Origin: Advenella incenata
GTDB lineage: Bacteria; Pseudomonadota; Gammaproteobacteria; Burkholderiales; Burkholderiaceae_B
Assembly (NCBI RefSeq): GCF_004217095.1
Contig: NZ_SHKO01000001.1
Location: 2,406,234 to 2,470,233, forward strand
DNA length: 64,000 bases
Reading direction: 5' to 3'
Of this stretch, positions 8,554 through 17,795 are shown piece after piece (the first letter of the stretch is position 1; each line of letters opens with the position of its first letter). The notes below the pieces were generated by a model. The model saw only the letters and a list, made by a program, of their open reading frames with translations, made no database searches and was not told the DNA's origin. A program made the position numbers and the translations under genes.

Positions 8554-9123
8554 TTATTGTGGTTTTGACTCTGTGCTCGGTTCGGCTGGCGCAGCCGGTG
8601 CACTCTGGGCTGGTGCAGTTTCAGTTGGCGCGGTTGTAGAGGTCTCGCCAGCCGGCTGGGTAGCGCCGGATGTTTTCTCTTTGACCGCGTCCATGGCATC
8701 AGAGGCCGCCTGCTTGGCTGACTCTGCTGCTTCTGTGGCTGACTTCATGGCGGTGTCGGCATATTCCTTGGCTGCATCAGCCGCGTTTGAACCTGCCTCT
8801 TTAGCCGATTCAAGCGCACTGCTGGCCGCTTCTTTGGCAGAATCCATCGCGTTACCGGCAGCTTCGCCCGCTTTATCTGCTGCATCCTGGGTTGCATCAG
8901 CCGCTTTGTTGGCTGACTCAGAGGCGGCTTCAGATGCTTTATCAGCGGCAATTTTCGCTTCTTCGGCTGCCTTGTCTGCCGCCTGCTTTGCCTGATCCAC
9001 TGCCGAATCGGTTGCAGCAGGAGTCTGCGTGGTCTGGGCAGTATCAGAACTGTTATCACAACCAGCAATAAAGGCAGCGGCGGACAACATGGCTACAAGA
9101 CTGAATTTGGATACGTTCTTCAA
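8554..9123 (-). CDS. Ala-rich lipoprotein with nine 11-residue repeats
   Basis: 189 residues. A signal peptide ends in lipobox FIAGC (Cys22), so the protein is probably acylated and envelope-anchored. Residues 48-146 are nine consecutive 11-residue units such as AADKASEAASE, AADKAGEAAGN and ALESAKEAGSN. Alanine and charged residues recur in phase, the pattern of hendecad helices seen in LEA group 3 and apolipoprotein-like proteins. The last 40 residues are Pro/Thr/Ala-rich and probably disordered. It is divergent from glnK with a 352-base spacer. I do not recognise a specific family; a stress-protective or spacer role is inference. The DNA shows matching 33-base periodicity, so copy number may vary between strains. 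Confidence 0.75.
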   Translation of the reverse strand: MKNVSKFSLVAMLSAAAFIAGCDNSSDTAQTTQTPAATDSAVDQAKQAADKAAEEAKIAADKASEAASESANKAADATQDAADKAGEAAGNAMDSAKEAASSALESAKEAGSNAADAAKEYADTAMKSATEAAESAKQAASDAMDAVKEKTSGATQPAGETSTTAPTETAPAQSAPAAPAEPSTESKPQ

Positions 9124-9313
9124 GGCTTCACCTCTTCAATTGAAAATGGAATTTGTTTCATGATTTTACTGTAATTTGGCGGCACGTATAAGCTGAAAAC
9201 CATCTGAATTATCCGGTAACCGTTCCTGGCTGTTACAAACTATGCACTAAGACAACGAATGGCAGCACCGACCCGGGCACATATTGCAAGCTCAGCAAAC
9301 AAGATCCCTCATA

Positions 9314-9327
9314 ACGCACCAATATCG
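9314..9327 (+). promoter_or_regulatory. Candidate NtrC-like site upstream of glnK
   Basis: ACGCACCAATATCG lies about 75 bases upstream of the sigma-54 promoter. The same 14 bases recur at 28611-28624 before urtA. GCACC-N5 followed by a GC-rich half resembles NtrC sites (TGCACC-N5-GGTGCA), although the second half is poor. Binding by NtrC is inferred. Confidence 0.5.
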
Positions 9328-9394
9328 GGCGCGTATTTATGACCACATGCGTTTATGCATCATTTGCGTGCTTCAACAAGCGTTTGCACGGTAG

Positions 9395-9814
<420 letters not shown>

Positions 9815-9855
9815 GCCCGTCGCTCCCTATCACCTGTATTGAAAGGAATTTAAAA

Positions 9856-11082
9856 ATGCAAAGCGCCGATTTAGTCTGGGTAAGCGTGTCCACCATTCTC
9901 GTGCTGTTTATGGTTGTTCCCGGTCTTGCCATGTTTTACGGTGGCCTGGTTCGCAGCAAGAACATTCTCTCGCTGATGAGCCAGGTCCTGGTTACCTTCG
10001 CCCTGATCACGATTCTGTGGTTTGCCTACGGCTATTCCCTTACCTTTTCCGGCGGGAATGCGATTTTTGGTGATTTGTCCAAGGCTTTCCTTTCCGGAGT
10101 GATTGACCTGCCCGCAGATTCCTATGCGCTGGCGGGCACCATTCCCGAACTGACATTCGTTGCCTTCCAGGCCACCTTTGCCGGCATCACCTGCGCTCTG
10201 ATCGTGGGTGGCTTTGCCGAGCGTATCAAGTTCTCGGCCGTGCTTATTTTCATGGCAATATGGTTCACGTTTTCCTACATCCCTGTGGCTCATATGATCT
10301 GGGCCGAAAAAGGCCTGCTGTTTGGCGATGCGCTGGATTTTGCCGGTGGCACTGTGGTGCACATCAACGCCGGTGTAGCCGCGCTGGTGGCCGCCTATGT
10401 TGTTGGGCCTCGTATCGGTTATGGCAAAGAAGCCATGCAGCCACATAACCTGCCCATGACCATGATCGGTGCAGCCATGCTGTGGGTAGGCTGGTTCGGC
10501 TTCAATGGTGGTTCGTCCCTGGGCGCCAACAATCAGGCAGCGCTGGCGGTATTTAACACGCTTCTGGCCACGGCCGCTGCTATCGTGGTTTGGGTTCTGG
10601 CCGAGTGGAAATTCAAGGGTCAGCCTTCCCTGCTGGGTGGCGCCTCTGGTGCCGTAGCCGGCCTGGTCGGTATAACGCCGGCTGCCGGTCTGGTGGACCC
10701 CATGGGCGCGCTGATTATCGGTGCCATAACCAGTCTGTTCTGCGTCTGGGGGGTAAACGGTCTCAAGCGCCTGCTCAAGGCCGATGACTCCCTGGACGTT
10801 TTCGGCGTGCATGGCATCGGCGGTATCGTCGGTGGCATCCTGACGGGCCTGTTCAATGCCAAAGCAATGGGCGGCCCCGGCCTGGATTCTGCAAGCATGA
10901 TTCCGGGGCAGCTGTTCAACCAGATTGAAGGCATTGTGATTGCGATCATCTGGAGTGCCGTTGTAAGCTTCATTGCCCTTAAGATAGCGGGCCTGGTCAC
11001 TGGCGGATTGCGTGTGGACAAAGATGAAGAACGCCAGGGCCTGGATATCAGCTCTCATGGCGAGCAAGGCTATCACAATTGA
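9856..11082 (+). CDS. amtB: Ammonium transporter
   Basis: 408 residues with about 11 membrane helices. Both pore histidines are in their family contexts (FAGGTVVHINAG and DVFGVHGIGGIVGG), and MFYGGLVRSKN marks the first helix. AmtB trimers conduct ammonium/ammonia across the inner membrane and are gated by GlnK. There is no extra signal peptide: the protein begins directly with MQSADLVWVSVSTILVL, so the N-terminal cleaved helix of E. coli AmtB is absent. It is the second gene of the glnK-amtB operon and is followed by an unusual structured region (11104-11211) and a terminator. Confidence 0.95.
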   Translation: MQSADLVWVSVSTILVLFMVVPGLAMFYGGLVRSKNILSLMSQVLVTFALITILWFAYGYSLTFSGGNAIFGDLSKAFLSGVIDLPADSYALAGTIPELTFVAFQATFAGITCALIVGGFAERIKFSAVLIFMAIWFTFSYIPVAHMIWAEKGLLFGDALDFAGGTVVHINAGVAALVAAYVVGPRIGYGKEAMQPHNLPMTMIGAAMLWVGWFGFNGGSSLGANNQAALAVFNTLLATAAAIVVWVLAEWKFKGQPSLLGGASGAVAGLVGITPAAGLVDPMGALIIGAITSLFCVWGVNGLKRLLKADDSLDVFGVHGIGGIVGGILTGLFNAKAMGGPGLDSASMIPGQLFNQIEGIVIAIIWSAVVSFIALKIAGLVTGGLRVDKDEERQGLDISSHGEQGYHN

Positions 11083-11103
11083 ATTAAGTCTTTAACAGGA
11101 CTG

Positions 11104-11211
11104 CACACACTGCCAAGCACTCTCAAGCAGACAAACTTGCAAAGCCAGTCGGCTTTGCAAGCGGCCTCAACAAAGCAGTTCTGACCCTGGCCGCAGCAAT
11201 GGCAGTGTGTG
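11104..11211 (+). ncRNA. Candidate structured RNA in the amtB 3' region
   Basis: Three nested or adjacent helices are visible. The closing stem is CACACACTGCCA (11104-11115) with TGGCAGTGTGTG (11200-11211), a perfect 12 bp. Inside lie a perfect 11-bp hairpin CTTGCAAAGCC/GGCTTTGCAAG (11136-11161) and a 6-bp GCGGCC/GGCCGC pair (11161-11166 with 11189-11194). The terminator follows at 11236-11267. The layout suggests a folded 3' untranslated region or a small RNA released from the glnK-amtB messenger. No known RNA family is recognised. Confidence 0.45.
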
Positions 11212-11235
11212 AAAAATCGATAGTCGCAATATAAA

Positions 11236-11267
11236 AAAGAAAAGGACACCACGGTGTCCTTTTCTTT
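11236..11267. terminator. Bidirectional terminator between amtB and ptsI
   Basis: AAAGAAAAGGACACC (11236-11250) and GTGTCCTTTTCTTT (11254-11267) form a strong stem with a 3-base loop. T-rich tails follow on both strands, the longer one on the minus strand. It serves the converging amtB and ptsI transcripts. Confidence 0.85.
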
Positions 11268-11538
11268 GCCTGGATGAGCCTCGATCGCTACATGAATGCC
11301 CTGCCTAAGCGCCCTGCCTAAATATCCTATTTTGGATACCCTGGCCGAATGTGATGATCGGAATGAAGCCGCTCTGGACGCTATCAGCGGGCCGTTTCCG
11401 CTAACTCGGCTAATACTCGGCTCATGCCCACCTCCGATAACGCACAATTCAATCTGCAGCCGTCGCGAACAGATAACCAGAAGCAATCAGATGCCCGGAC
11501 GCCTCAGAATCCTGGGCCAATCAATTGCCCTGAACGGA
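11268..11538. repeat. Spacer with short tandem duplications downstream of ptsI
   Basis: No gene is seen. GCCCTGCCTAA is duplicated at 11298-11308 and 11311-11321; ACTCGGCTMAT is duplicated at 11404-11414 and 11415-11425. Looser copies of ATCAATTGCCC-like sequence occur at about 11487-11545. These look like slippage duplications. Confidence 0.5.
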
Positions 11539-13296
11539 TCAAATGCCCAGACTGTTCAAATCAATAGATTCGGCACGATTGAGCGCGGTTGCGATCTTGG
11601 TGCGCAAGGCATTGGTGTGCGATGTTCTAACCAGTTTTTTGACGTCCAGCAACTGCTGCGGATGCATGGAAAACTCATTTAGACCCAGCCCCAGCAGCAG
11701 CTTGGTATAGCGGGCATCCCCGGCCATTTCGCCACATATGGCCACACTCTTGCCTACGCGCTCGCCTGCCTGGATCGTTTGCGAAATCAGCCGCAGCACA
11801 GCCGGGTGCAAAGGGTCGTACAGGTCAGACACCTCGTTGTCGACCCGGTCGATGGCCAGGGTATACTGAATCAGATCGTTGGTGCCGATGGAAACAAAAT
11901 CCAGCGATTTAAGAAAAGGCTCTATCGCAATGGCGATGGCCGGAATTTCAACCATCGCACCCAGTTCGATATTGTCGCTATATTGTATGCCAGCAGCGTC
12001 CAGCTCTTTTTTTGCCGATTCGATGGCATCGCGCACGGCGTGCAGCTCGTGCATATGCGAGAGCATCGGAATCAGAATTCTGAGCCGACCGTGCACTGAC
12101 GCGCGCAACAGTGCGCGCAGCTGGGTCGCAAAAAGGTCCGGACGCGACAGACAATAGCGCACTGCACGCAGGCCCAGTGCTGGATTGACCGCGACCGTCG
12201 CTTCACCATCCAGCGTTTTGTCCGATCCCAAATCCAGGGTGCGGATCGTCACAGGCTTGTCAGGCATGGCACGCAACACGTGCGCATAGGCCTCGAACTG
12301 CTCTTCTTCGGTCGGCAGAATTTGCCTGCCCATAAACAGAAATTCGCTGCGAAACAGCCCGATGCCATCGGCACCCATGTCCAGCGCCTGCGACACCTCA
12401 TGAGGCAATTCGATATTCGCTTCCAGGCGAATGCGTTTGCCGTCCAGCGTGATGGCGGGCTCATCTTTGGACAGGATCAATTCCGCCCGTTCCTGAATAA
12501 AGGCTTCCTGCTTGCGCTGATAGAAGGCCAGAATCTCCGGAGTTGGATTGACATACACCAGTCCGTTTTCGCCATCGACAATCAACATATCCCGATCGTG
12601 CACCAGGCTCCGGACATTTCCCAGGCCCACCACCGCAGGCACATTCATACTGCGCGCTACGATAGCCGTGTGCGATGTCGGGCCGCCAAGATCAGTAACA
12701 AATGCAGCAAAGCGTCCGCCGCGCAGCTTAAGCATGTCTCCCGGCGAAATATCGTGAGCCACCACAATAAGCGAATTGATGTCTATCTCGCTGGACATAT
12801 CAGGCAGCATCAATTCACCCGAACCGGCCAGGATGCGAATGACTCGTTCAATCACCTGATGAATATCGGCAACGCGCTCACGGATGTAATCATCATCCAT
12901 AACCGCAAATTGCTCAGCCACGATCTGCCCCTGAGTACTCAAGGCCCATTCGGCATTATATTGGCGGGATGCAATCAACTCTTTGGTTTGCGCGGCCAGT
13001 TCCGGATCTGACACCAGCAAACTGTGAACCGTGAGCAGCGGAACCAGCTCCTTTGGCGCATCGGCAGGCAACGTGTCTATAGTGTGCTGCAGCATGTCAT
13101 AGACAATTTTCAGCGCATGATCCAGCCTGGCGCATTCTGCCGGCACATCTTCAGATGCAATGCGATAGTGACTCACCTCAAGTGTGGCGGCGCCCATCAC
13201 GACCGCGCGACCAATGGCAAAACCGCGCACAACACCTTTTCCCTGCAGGGTAAAAACAGTACTTTGTCTTGTCGGTGTGTGCTCGGTGTATGTCAT
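11539..13296 (-). CDS. ptsI: PTS enzyme I (phosphoenolpyruvate-protein phosphotransferase)
   Basis: About 585 residues from the ATG at 13296; a GTG eight codons upstream is an alternative, and neither has a well-spaced ribosome-binding site. It contains the phosphohistidine motif GGPTSHTAIVARSMNVPAVVG near residue 200, the PEP-binding barrel with LFRSEFLFMGR, and the active-site region SIGTNDLIQYTLAIDR plus ICGEMAGD. Enzyme I takes phosphate from PEP and passes it to HPr. It is the last gene of gshB-EIIA-ptsH-ptsI. No sugar-specific EIIB/EIIC genes are nearby, which points to a regulatory PTS. Confidence 0.93.
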   Translation of the reverse strand: MTYTEHTPTRQSTVFTLQGKGVVRGFAIGRAVVMGAATLEVSHYRIASEDVPAECARLDHALKIVYDMLQHTIDTLPADAPKELVPLLTVHSLLVSDPELAAQTKELIASRQYNAEWALSTQGQIVAEQFAVMDDDYIRERVADIHQVIERVIRILAGSGELMLPDMSSEIDINSLIVVAHDISPGDMLKLRGGRFAAFVTDLGGPTSHTAIVARSMNVPAVVGLGNVRSLVHDRDMLIVDGENGLVYVNPTPEILAFYQRKQEAFIQERAELILSKDEPAITLDGKRIRLEANIELPHEVSQALDMGADGIGLFRSEFLFMGRQILPTEEEQFEAYAHVLRAMPDKPVTIRTLDLGSDKTLDGEATVAVNPALGLRAVRYCLSRPDLFATQLRALLRASVHGRLRILIPMLSHMHELHAVRDAIESAKKELDAAGIQYSDNIELGAMVEIPAIAIAIEPFLKSLDFVSIGTNDLIQYTLAIDRVDNEVSDLYDPLHPAVLRLISQTIQAGERVGKSVAICGEMAGDARYTKLLLGLGLNEFSMHPQQLLDVKKLVRTSHTNALRTKIATALNRAESIDLNSLGI

Positions 13297-13382
13297 CGTG
13301 TATGGTCTTGTCCCTTGCACTTTTACGTGCCTGTTTTCAGGTGCAACTGTCGCTCATTGCCATCATGGGCAATGGGCTGTCG

Positions 13383-13652
13383 TTATTCGGGTTCGCCAAA
13401 TTTATTTTCAAACAGCGCCTGAATCTGGATGAGCGCCTGATCGGCGTCATCGCCTTCGGCTTCAATATTGACCGTGATACCCTTGCCCGCAGCCAGCATC
13501 ATGACACCCATGATGCTTTTTGCATTAACCCGCTGGGAGGCTCGGGTGATAAAGATTTCGCTTTTGAACTTGCTGGCCAGTTGGGTAAGCTTGGCGGCAG
13601 CGCGGGCATGCAGCCCTAATTTATTACTTATTACTATATCAACTGAAGGCAT
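13383..13652 (-). CDS. ptsH: PTS phosphocarrier protein HPr
   Basis: 89 residues from the ATG at 13652 (MPSVDIVISNKLGLHARAAAKL); a longer open frame overlaps the preceding EIIA gene and is not needed. His15 is the phospho-acceptor and Ser46 (AKSIMGVMML) is the HPr-kinase site in organisms that have that kinase. It accepts phosphate from enzyme I and donates it to the EIIA encoded just upstream. The gene lies 25 bases after the EIIA stop codon and 86 bases before the ptsI ATG. Confidence 0.95.
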   Translation of the reverse strand: MPSVDIVISNKLGLHARAAAKLTQLASKFKSEIFITRASQRVNAKSIMGVMMLAAGKGITVNIEAEGDDADQALIQIQALFENKFGEPE

Positions 13653-13677
13653 ATGAGCGCGGTCTTTATCAGAAAGG

Positions 13678-14091
13678 TTAATCGTTAGGAGCCAGGTCGA
13701 CACATTTCATGCCTTTCTTGCCCCCCTCAAAAATGGATTGACATAACTGGTCCATCGGCTGATCCCGATATCGAACCGCATTGAGCAGCATACAGGCGTT
13801 GGTGCCGGATAGAATATGGGCCTTGACGCCGGCATCCTGCAACTGGCGCACCACACGGGCGCCGATATTGGCCGGCGTCGCACCGCCCAGATCCGACAAG
13901 ATCAGCACTTGCTGGTCCGGGCCGAGCATCGCCTTCAATTGCGCGATCAGTTCGTCAGCCTTGGACTCCGGATCGACATCAGGCTCGATGTCGAAGAAAA
14001 CATAGTTATCAATTTGTCCCAAGACATGCTGAGCACATTCGGACAGGGCCGAGGCCAGAGGCGTATGCGCTATAAGAGCAAGGGTGGTCAT
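13678..14091 (-). CDS. PTS EIIA component of the mannose/fructose (EIIA-Man) family
   Basis: 137 residues. The fold begins LALIAHTPLASAL, with the phosphorylatable His at residue 9, and continues LILSDLGGATPANIG, typical of EIIA-Man domains. No cognate EIIB, EIIC or EIID gene is in view, so it probably acts as a phosphorylation-state sensor rather than in sugar import, as proposed for the PTS of several beta- and alphaproteobacteria. It lies 11 bases after gshB and 25 before ptsH. It is not the PtsN (nitrogen PTS) type, which has a different fold. Confidence 0.88.
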   Translation of the reverse strand: MTTLALIAHTPLASALSECAQHVLGQIDNYVFFDIEPDVDPESKADELIAQLKAMLGPDQQVLILSDLGGATPANIGARVVRQLQDAGVKAHILSGTNACMLLNAVRYRDQPMDQLCQSIFEGGKKGMKCVDLAPND

Positions 14092-14102
14092 TTTTTGTAC
14101 CT

Positions 14103-15062
14103 TCAGACTGCAGCAGCTTTCTCGAGCGCAGCAGCAAAATGGTCAGCAACATCAAAATCGGTCTGCTCTGTGATTTCCACAAAGCAGGTCGGGCTGGTCA
14201 CGTTGATTTCGGTGACATAGTCACCAATCACATCAAGACCGACCAGCAGCAGCCCGCGTTCCCGCAGTATAGGGCCAATTCGGTTTGCAATGGCAAGATC
14301 GTGCTCGGACAGCTTGCGGGCAACCCCGCGCCCGCCAGCTGCCAGATTTCCACGGGTTTCGCCAGCCAGCGGTATGCGCGCCAGTGCATAGGGCACCGGT
14401 TTGCCGTCAATCAGCAAAATGCGCTTATCGCCCTGAACGATTTCGGGAATATACTTTTGCGCCATGATCGTTTGCGTCTGGTCCACCGTCAGGGTTTCCA
14501 GAATGGCGTTGACATTCGGATCGGCTTCCATGATTCGGAAAATACCCGTACCGCCCATACCATCCAGCGGCTTGACGATAATATCCCCATGCAACGCATG
14601 AAACGCCTTCAGGCGCGATATGGTGCTTGTAATAAGCGTGGGCGCCGTAAATTCGGAGAACTCGGTAATCGCCAGTTTCTCTGGATGATTACGTATGGCG
14701 CTACCCGAATTGAATACCCGCGCACCCTGCTTTTGTGCTGTCTCCAGCAAATGCGTCGAATACAGGTATTCCATGTCGAACGGTGGGTCCTTGCGCATGA
14801 GCACCGCATCGAAATGACCAACCTCGGTTTCAACCGCATTCTCTTGCTGCGTCCACCAACTGTGGGCGTGAAGATCCGCCGTCATATCCAGCTGTATCGG
14901 TTGAGCACGTACTTTTACCCGACCCAGTTCAACATACAGGTCAGACTGAAGCGCAACGCTGATGACATGGCCACGCTTGTGCAGGGCTCGCATCATCGCC
15001 ACCGAACTGTCCTTGTATGCCTTCAGCAAAGGCAGCGGATCAATGATAAAAAGTACATGCAT
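14103..15062 (-). CDS. gshB: Glutathione synthetase
   Basis: 319 residues, the usual length. Starts MHVLFIIDPLPLLKAYKDSSVAMMRAL. ATP-grasp features: KPLDGMGGTGIFRI for nucleotide binding, the GDKRILLIDGKPV strand, and the terminal metal-binding segment VGLDVIGDYVTEINVTSPTCFVE. It joins gamma-glutamylcysteine and glycine in the cytoplasm. The partner gshA is not in the window. gshB is 48 bases after infC and 11 before the EIIA gene, so it could be transcribed from the thrS-infC side. Confidence 0.95.
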   Translation of the reverse strand: MHVLFIIDPLPLLKAYKDSSVAMMRALHKRGHVISVALQSDLYVELGRVKVRAQPIQLDMTADLHAHSWWTQQENAVETEVGHFDAVLMRKDPPFDMEYLYSTHLLETAQKQGARVFNSGSAIRNHPEKLAITEFSEFTAPTLITSTISRLKAFHALHGDIIVKPLDGMGGTGIFRIMEADPNVNAILETLTVDQTQTIMAQKYIPEIVQGDKRILLIDGKPVPYALARIPLAGETRGNLAAGGRGVARKLSEHDLAIANRIGPILRERGLLLVGLDVIGDYVTEINVTSPTCFVEITEQTDFDVADHFAAALEKAAAV

Positions 15063-15110
15063 CTAATTTACATCCTACATTGACGACGGAAGCGTATTGG
15101 CAGTCCGTGT

Positions 15111-15659
15111 TTATTTATCGTCGGCCTTGCCGGCGGGCACAGCCTTGCGCTTGGGCGCCAGAACCATGACCATCTGACGGCCTTCCAGCTTGGGCATGGC
15201 TTCAACCTGAACCAGCTCTGCCATATCGTCACGAACCCGTTCAAGAACACGCATACCCAATTCCTGGTGAGCCATTTCACGACCACGGAACCGCAGCGTA
15301 ACCTTGGCCTTGTCACCGTCTTCAATAAAACGCTTCAGATTGCGCAGCTTGACCTGATAATCACCTTCGTCGGTCGCCGGCCGGAATTTGACTTCCTTGA
15401 CCTGAATAATTTTCTGCTTGGCCTTGGCTTCCTGCTGACGCTTTTGTTCCTGATACTTGAACTTGCCGTAATCCATAATTCGACATACGGGCGGTTCCGC
15501 GTTTGGCGCGATTTCAACTAAATCGACGCCTTCCTGCTCAGCCAGACGCAAGGCCTCTACTGTTTTGACAATACCCAGTTGTTCGCCGTCTACGCCGATT
15601 AGTCGGACTTCCGGAATACGGATTTCGGCGTTGATACGATTGGTTTTTTCGGTTGCGAT
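15111..15659 (-). CDS. infC: Translation initiation factor IF-3, with an ATC start codon
   Basis: 182 residues if translation begins at the ATC at 15659 ([14 protein letters not shown]). An AGGAG lies eight bases upstream, and homology begins here, whereas the longer ATG frame overlaps the end of thrS. IF-3 genes typically use ATT or ATC because IF-3 itself rejects such codons, giving autoregulation. The N-domain has [13 protein letters not shown]; the linker and C-domain have [17 protein letters not shown] and [15 protein letters not shown]. It lies 25 bases downstream of thrS. Unlike the usual order, rpmI-rplT do not follow; gshB does. Confidence 0.93.
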   Translation of the reverse strand: MATEKTNRINAEIRIPEVRLIGVDGEQLGIVKTVEALRLAEQEGVDLVEIAPNAEPPVCRIMDYGKFKYQEQKRQQEAKAKQKIIQVKEVKFRPATDEGDYQVKLRNLKRFIEDGDKAKVTLRFRGREMAHQELGMRVLERVRDDMAELVQVEAMPKLEGRQMVMVLAPKRKAVPAGKADDK

Positions 15660-15684
15660 GTTAAGATCTCCTGAAATTAATAAA

Positions 15685-17619
15685 CTACGCTGAAACGTCC
15701 TGACGTGTTGCAACGTCATGACGCAGGCGTTCTATAAATGCTTCTACAGACATGCTTCCCAGGTCCAGATTGCCGCGGGCACGAACTGCGACAGCACCGC
15801 TGTCCCGTTCTTTTTCGCCGACAACCAGAATGTAAGGAACCTTCTGCATACTGTTTTCTCTGATTTTACGGGTGATTTTTTCCCCGCGCAAATCGGATGA
15901 AGCGCGAAAACCGTGTTTTTTCAACTCTGTGACCACCTCGGTGGCGTAATCAGAGAACGATTCGGATATGGTGCAAACCACCACCTGCTCGGGAGCCAGC
16001 CAGGGAGGCATGGCGCCGGCATGGTTTTCAATGAGCATACCAATGAAGCGTTCGAGCGAGCCCAGGATTGCACGATGCAACATGACCGGGGTCTTGCGCT
16101 GATCGTGGGCATCGACATATTCGGCGCCAAGCCGCACAGGCATTGAGAAGTCTACCTGGATCGTGCCGCATTGCCAGTGGCGGCCAATGGCGTCCTTAAG
16201 CGTATATTCCACTTTGGGACCGTAAAATGCGCCCTCTCCCGGCGAGATTTCAAACTCGCATCCGGAGCTGCGCAAGCTCTCCATCAGGGCGTGTTCCGCC
16301 TTGTCCCAAACAGCATCCTCGCCGATACGTTTTTCGGGTCGGGTAGCCACTTTGTACAGGACTTCGGCAAAGCCGAAATCCTTGTATACTTTCTGCAATA
16401 GTGTTGTGAATTGGGCACACTCTGCCAGCAATTGGTCTTCCGTACAGAAAATATGTCCATCATCCTGCGTAAAACCGCGTACCCGCATCATGCCGTGCAA
16501 TGAACCAGAGGGCTCATTACGATGGCATTGGCCGAATTCACCGTAGCGGATAGGCAATTCCCGATAGGAATGCAACGCGGCATTATAAATTTGCACGTGT
16601 CCGGGGCAATTCATGGGTTTGAGCCCATAAACACGGTTCTCGGACTCGGTGGTGAACATATTCTCTTTGTAATTGTCCCAGTGGCCAGTTTTTTTCCACA
16701 GACTCAGATCGAGAATTTGCGGCGCCTTCACTTCCTGGTAGCCGTTATCCCGATAGACGTCGCGCATGTACTGCTCAACCTGTTGCCAGATCTGCCAACC
16801 CTTGGGGTGCCAGAAGATAAGCCCCGGCGCTTCGTCCTGGAAATGAAACAGGTCCAGTTCACGGCCCAGTCTGCGATGGTCGCGTTTTTCTGCTTCCTCC
16901 AGCATTGTCAGATAAGCGGCCTGCTCTTCCTTGGTTGCCCAGGCCGTGCCATAGACACGCTGTAGCATTTCGTTCTTGCTGTCGCCACGCCAGTAGGCGC
17001 CGGCCACTTTCATTAGCTTGAATACCTTTAGCTTGCCGGTAGAGGGTACGTGCGGGCCACGACAAAGATCGATGAAATCGCCTTCCCGATACAGGGATAT
17101 TTTCTGATCCTGCGGAATGGAAGCGATGATTTCGGCTTTGTAGGCTTCGCCCTGCTCTTTGAAAAATGCCACGGCATCGTCGCGCGACCATTCTTCACGA
17201 ACAACTTTCTCGTCCTTTCGGGCAAGTTCAGCCATTTTTTTCTCGATTTTTTCAAGATCTTCGGGCGTGAACGGACGTTTGTAGGCAAAGTCGTAATAAA
17301 AGCCATTGTCGATAACAGGGCCAATGGTGACTTGCGCATCTGGAAACAGGGATTTGACCGCATAGGCCAGCAAGTGAGCGGTAGAATGACGAATAACGTC
17401 CAGGCCATCCGGGTCTTTCGCAGTCACGATGGCAAGATCGGCATCCCTGTCAATGACAAATGACGTATCCACCAGCTGCGACTCGCTCCCATTGATTGTT
17501 ACCTTACCAGCCAGCGCCGCCTTGCCCAGGCTGGGCGCGATGGTCGTCGCAATTTCTCCCACCTGGACAGGTTGGGAAAACTCGCGCTTGGAACCATCGG
17601 GTAAAGTAATTTGAAACAT
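15685..17619 (-). CDS. thrS: Threonyl-tRNA synthetase
   Basis: 644 residues from the ATG at 17619 ([14 protein letters not shown]). Domains in order: TGS (1-63), the zinc-dependent editing domain with [12 protein letters not shown], and the class II catalytic core with [22 protein letters not shown], the zinc-ligand MNCPGH and [17 protein letters not shown]. The C-terminal anticodon-binding domain has [12 protein letters not shown]. The leader contains an intrinsic terminator 18 bases before the start plus further inverted repeats (17701-17817), suggesting attenuation. It is the first gene of thrS-infC, possibly with gshB and the PTS genes downstream. Confidence 0.96.
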   Translation of the reverse strand: MFQITLPDGSKREFSQPVQVGEIATTIAPSLGKAALAGKVTINGSESQLVDTSFVIDRDADLAIVTAKDPDGLDVIRHSTAHLLAYAVKSLFPDAQVTIGPVIDNGFYYDFAYKRPFTPEDLEKIEKKMAELARKDEKVVREEWSRDDAVAFFKEQGEAYKAEIIASIPQDQKISLYREGDFIDLCRGPHVPSTGKLKVFKLMKVAGAYWRGDSKNEMLQRVYGTAWATKEEQAAYLTMLEEAEKRDHRRLGRELDLFHFQDEAPGLIFWHPKGWQIWQQVEQYMRDVYRDNGYQEVKAPQILDLSLWKKTGHWDNYKENMFTTESENRVYGLKPMNCPGHVQIYNAALHSYRELPIRYGEFGQCHRNEPSGSLHGMMRVRGFTQDDGHIFCTEDQLLAECAQFTTLLQKVYKDFGFAEVLYKVATRPEKRIGEDAVWDKAEHALMESLRSSGCEFEISPGEGAFYGPKVEYTLKDAIGRHWQCGTIQVDFSMPVRLGAEYVDAHDQRKTPVMLHRAILGSLERFIGMLIENHAGAMPPWLAPEQVVVCTISESFSDYATEVVTELKKHGFRASSDLRGEKITRKIRENSMQKVPYILVVGEKERDSGAVAVRARGNLDLGSMSVEAFIERLRHDVATRQDVSA

Positions 17620-17637
17620 GCTGTTGCCTTGAATTGA

Positions 17638-17666
17638 ATAAAAAAACGCGACTTCACAAGTCGCGT
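17638..17666 (-). promoter_or_regulatory. Intrinsic terminator in the thrS leader (attenuator)
   Basis: AACGCGACTT (17644-17653) and AAGTCGCGTT (17657-17666) form a perfect 10-bp stem with a 3-base loop. On the minus strand it is followed by a T run, 18 bases before the thrS ATG. No minus-strand gene lies upstream for it to terminate, so it most likely controls read-through into thrS. Confidence 0.75.
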
Positions 17667-17700
17667 TCGCTGTTCTTTTGAAAAATACGTTTGGCAAGAA

Positions 17701-17760
17701 TCACGAGCGCGCTGGTAGACCGATACACGTATCGGTGGTGGTCAGGCCCTGGGTTCGTGA
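17701..17760 (-). promoter_or_regulatory. Folded upstream part of the thrS leader
   Basis: TCACGA (17701-17706) pairs with TCGTGA (17755-17760) around a perfect hairpin ACCGATA/TATCGGT (17719-17736). On the minus strand the loop of that hairpin reads CGTG, containing a Thr-anticodon-like CGT. CTTCAC in the terminator (17651-17656) could pair with GTGAAG (17757-17762), which overlaps the outer stem, so two exclusive folds are possible. A tRNA-mimicking operator or antiterminator is inference. Confidence 0.4.
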
Positions 17761-17795
17761 AGCTTCGGACATCATCTAAACAGTCTCACCTTTGC

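Noticed and set aside
9871-11076. 401-codon open frame on the minus strand opposite amtB
   Set aside because: It is the antisense shadow of a clearly conserved ammonium transporter. Its translation is His/Gln/Gly-rich with no recognisable domain and it has no ribosome-binding site.
17700-17775. tRNA-like pattern on the plus strand (GCTGGTAGAC, a stem-loop with CAC, GGGTTCG)
   Set aside because: The acceptor and T stems do not pair and the anticodon loop would be one base short. It is better explained as part of the folded thrS leader, though a decayed tRNA cannot be fully excluded.
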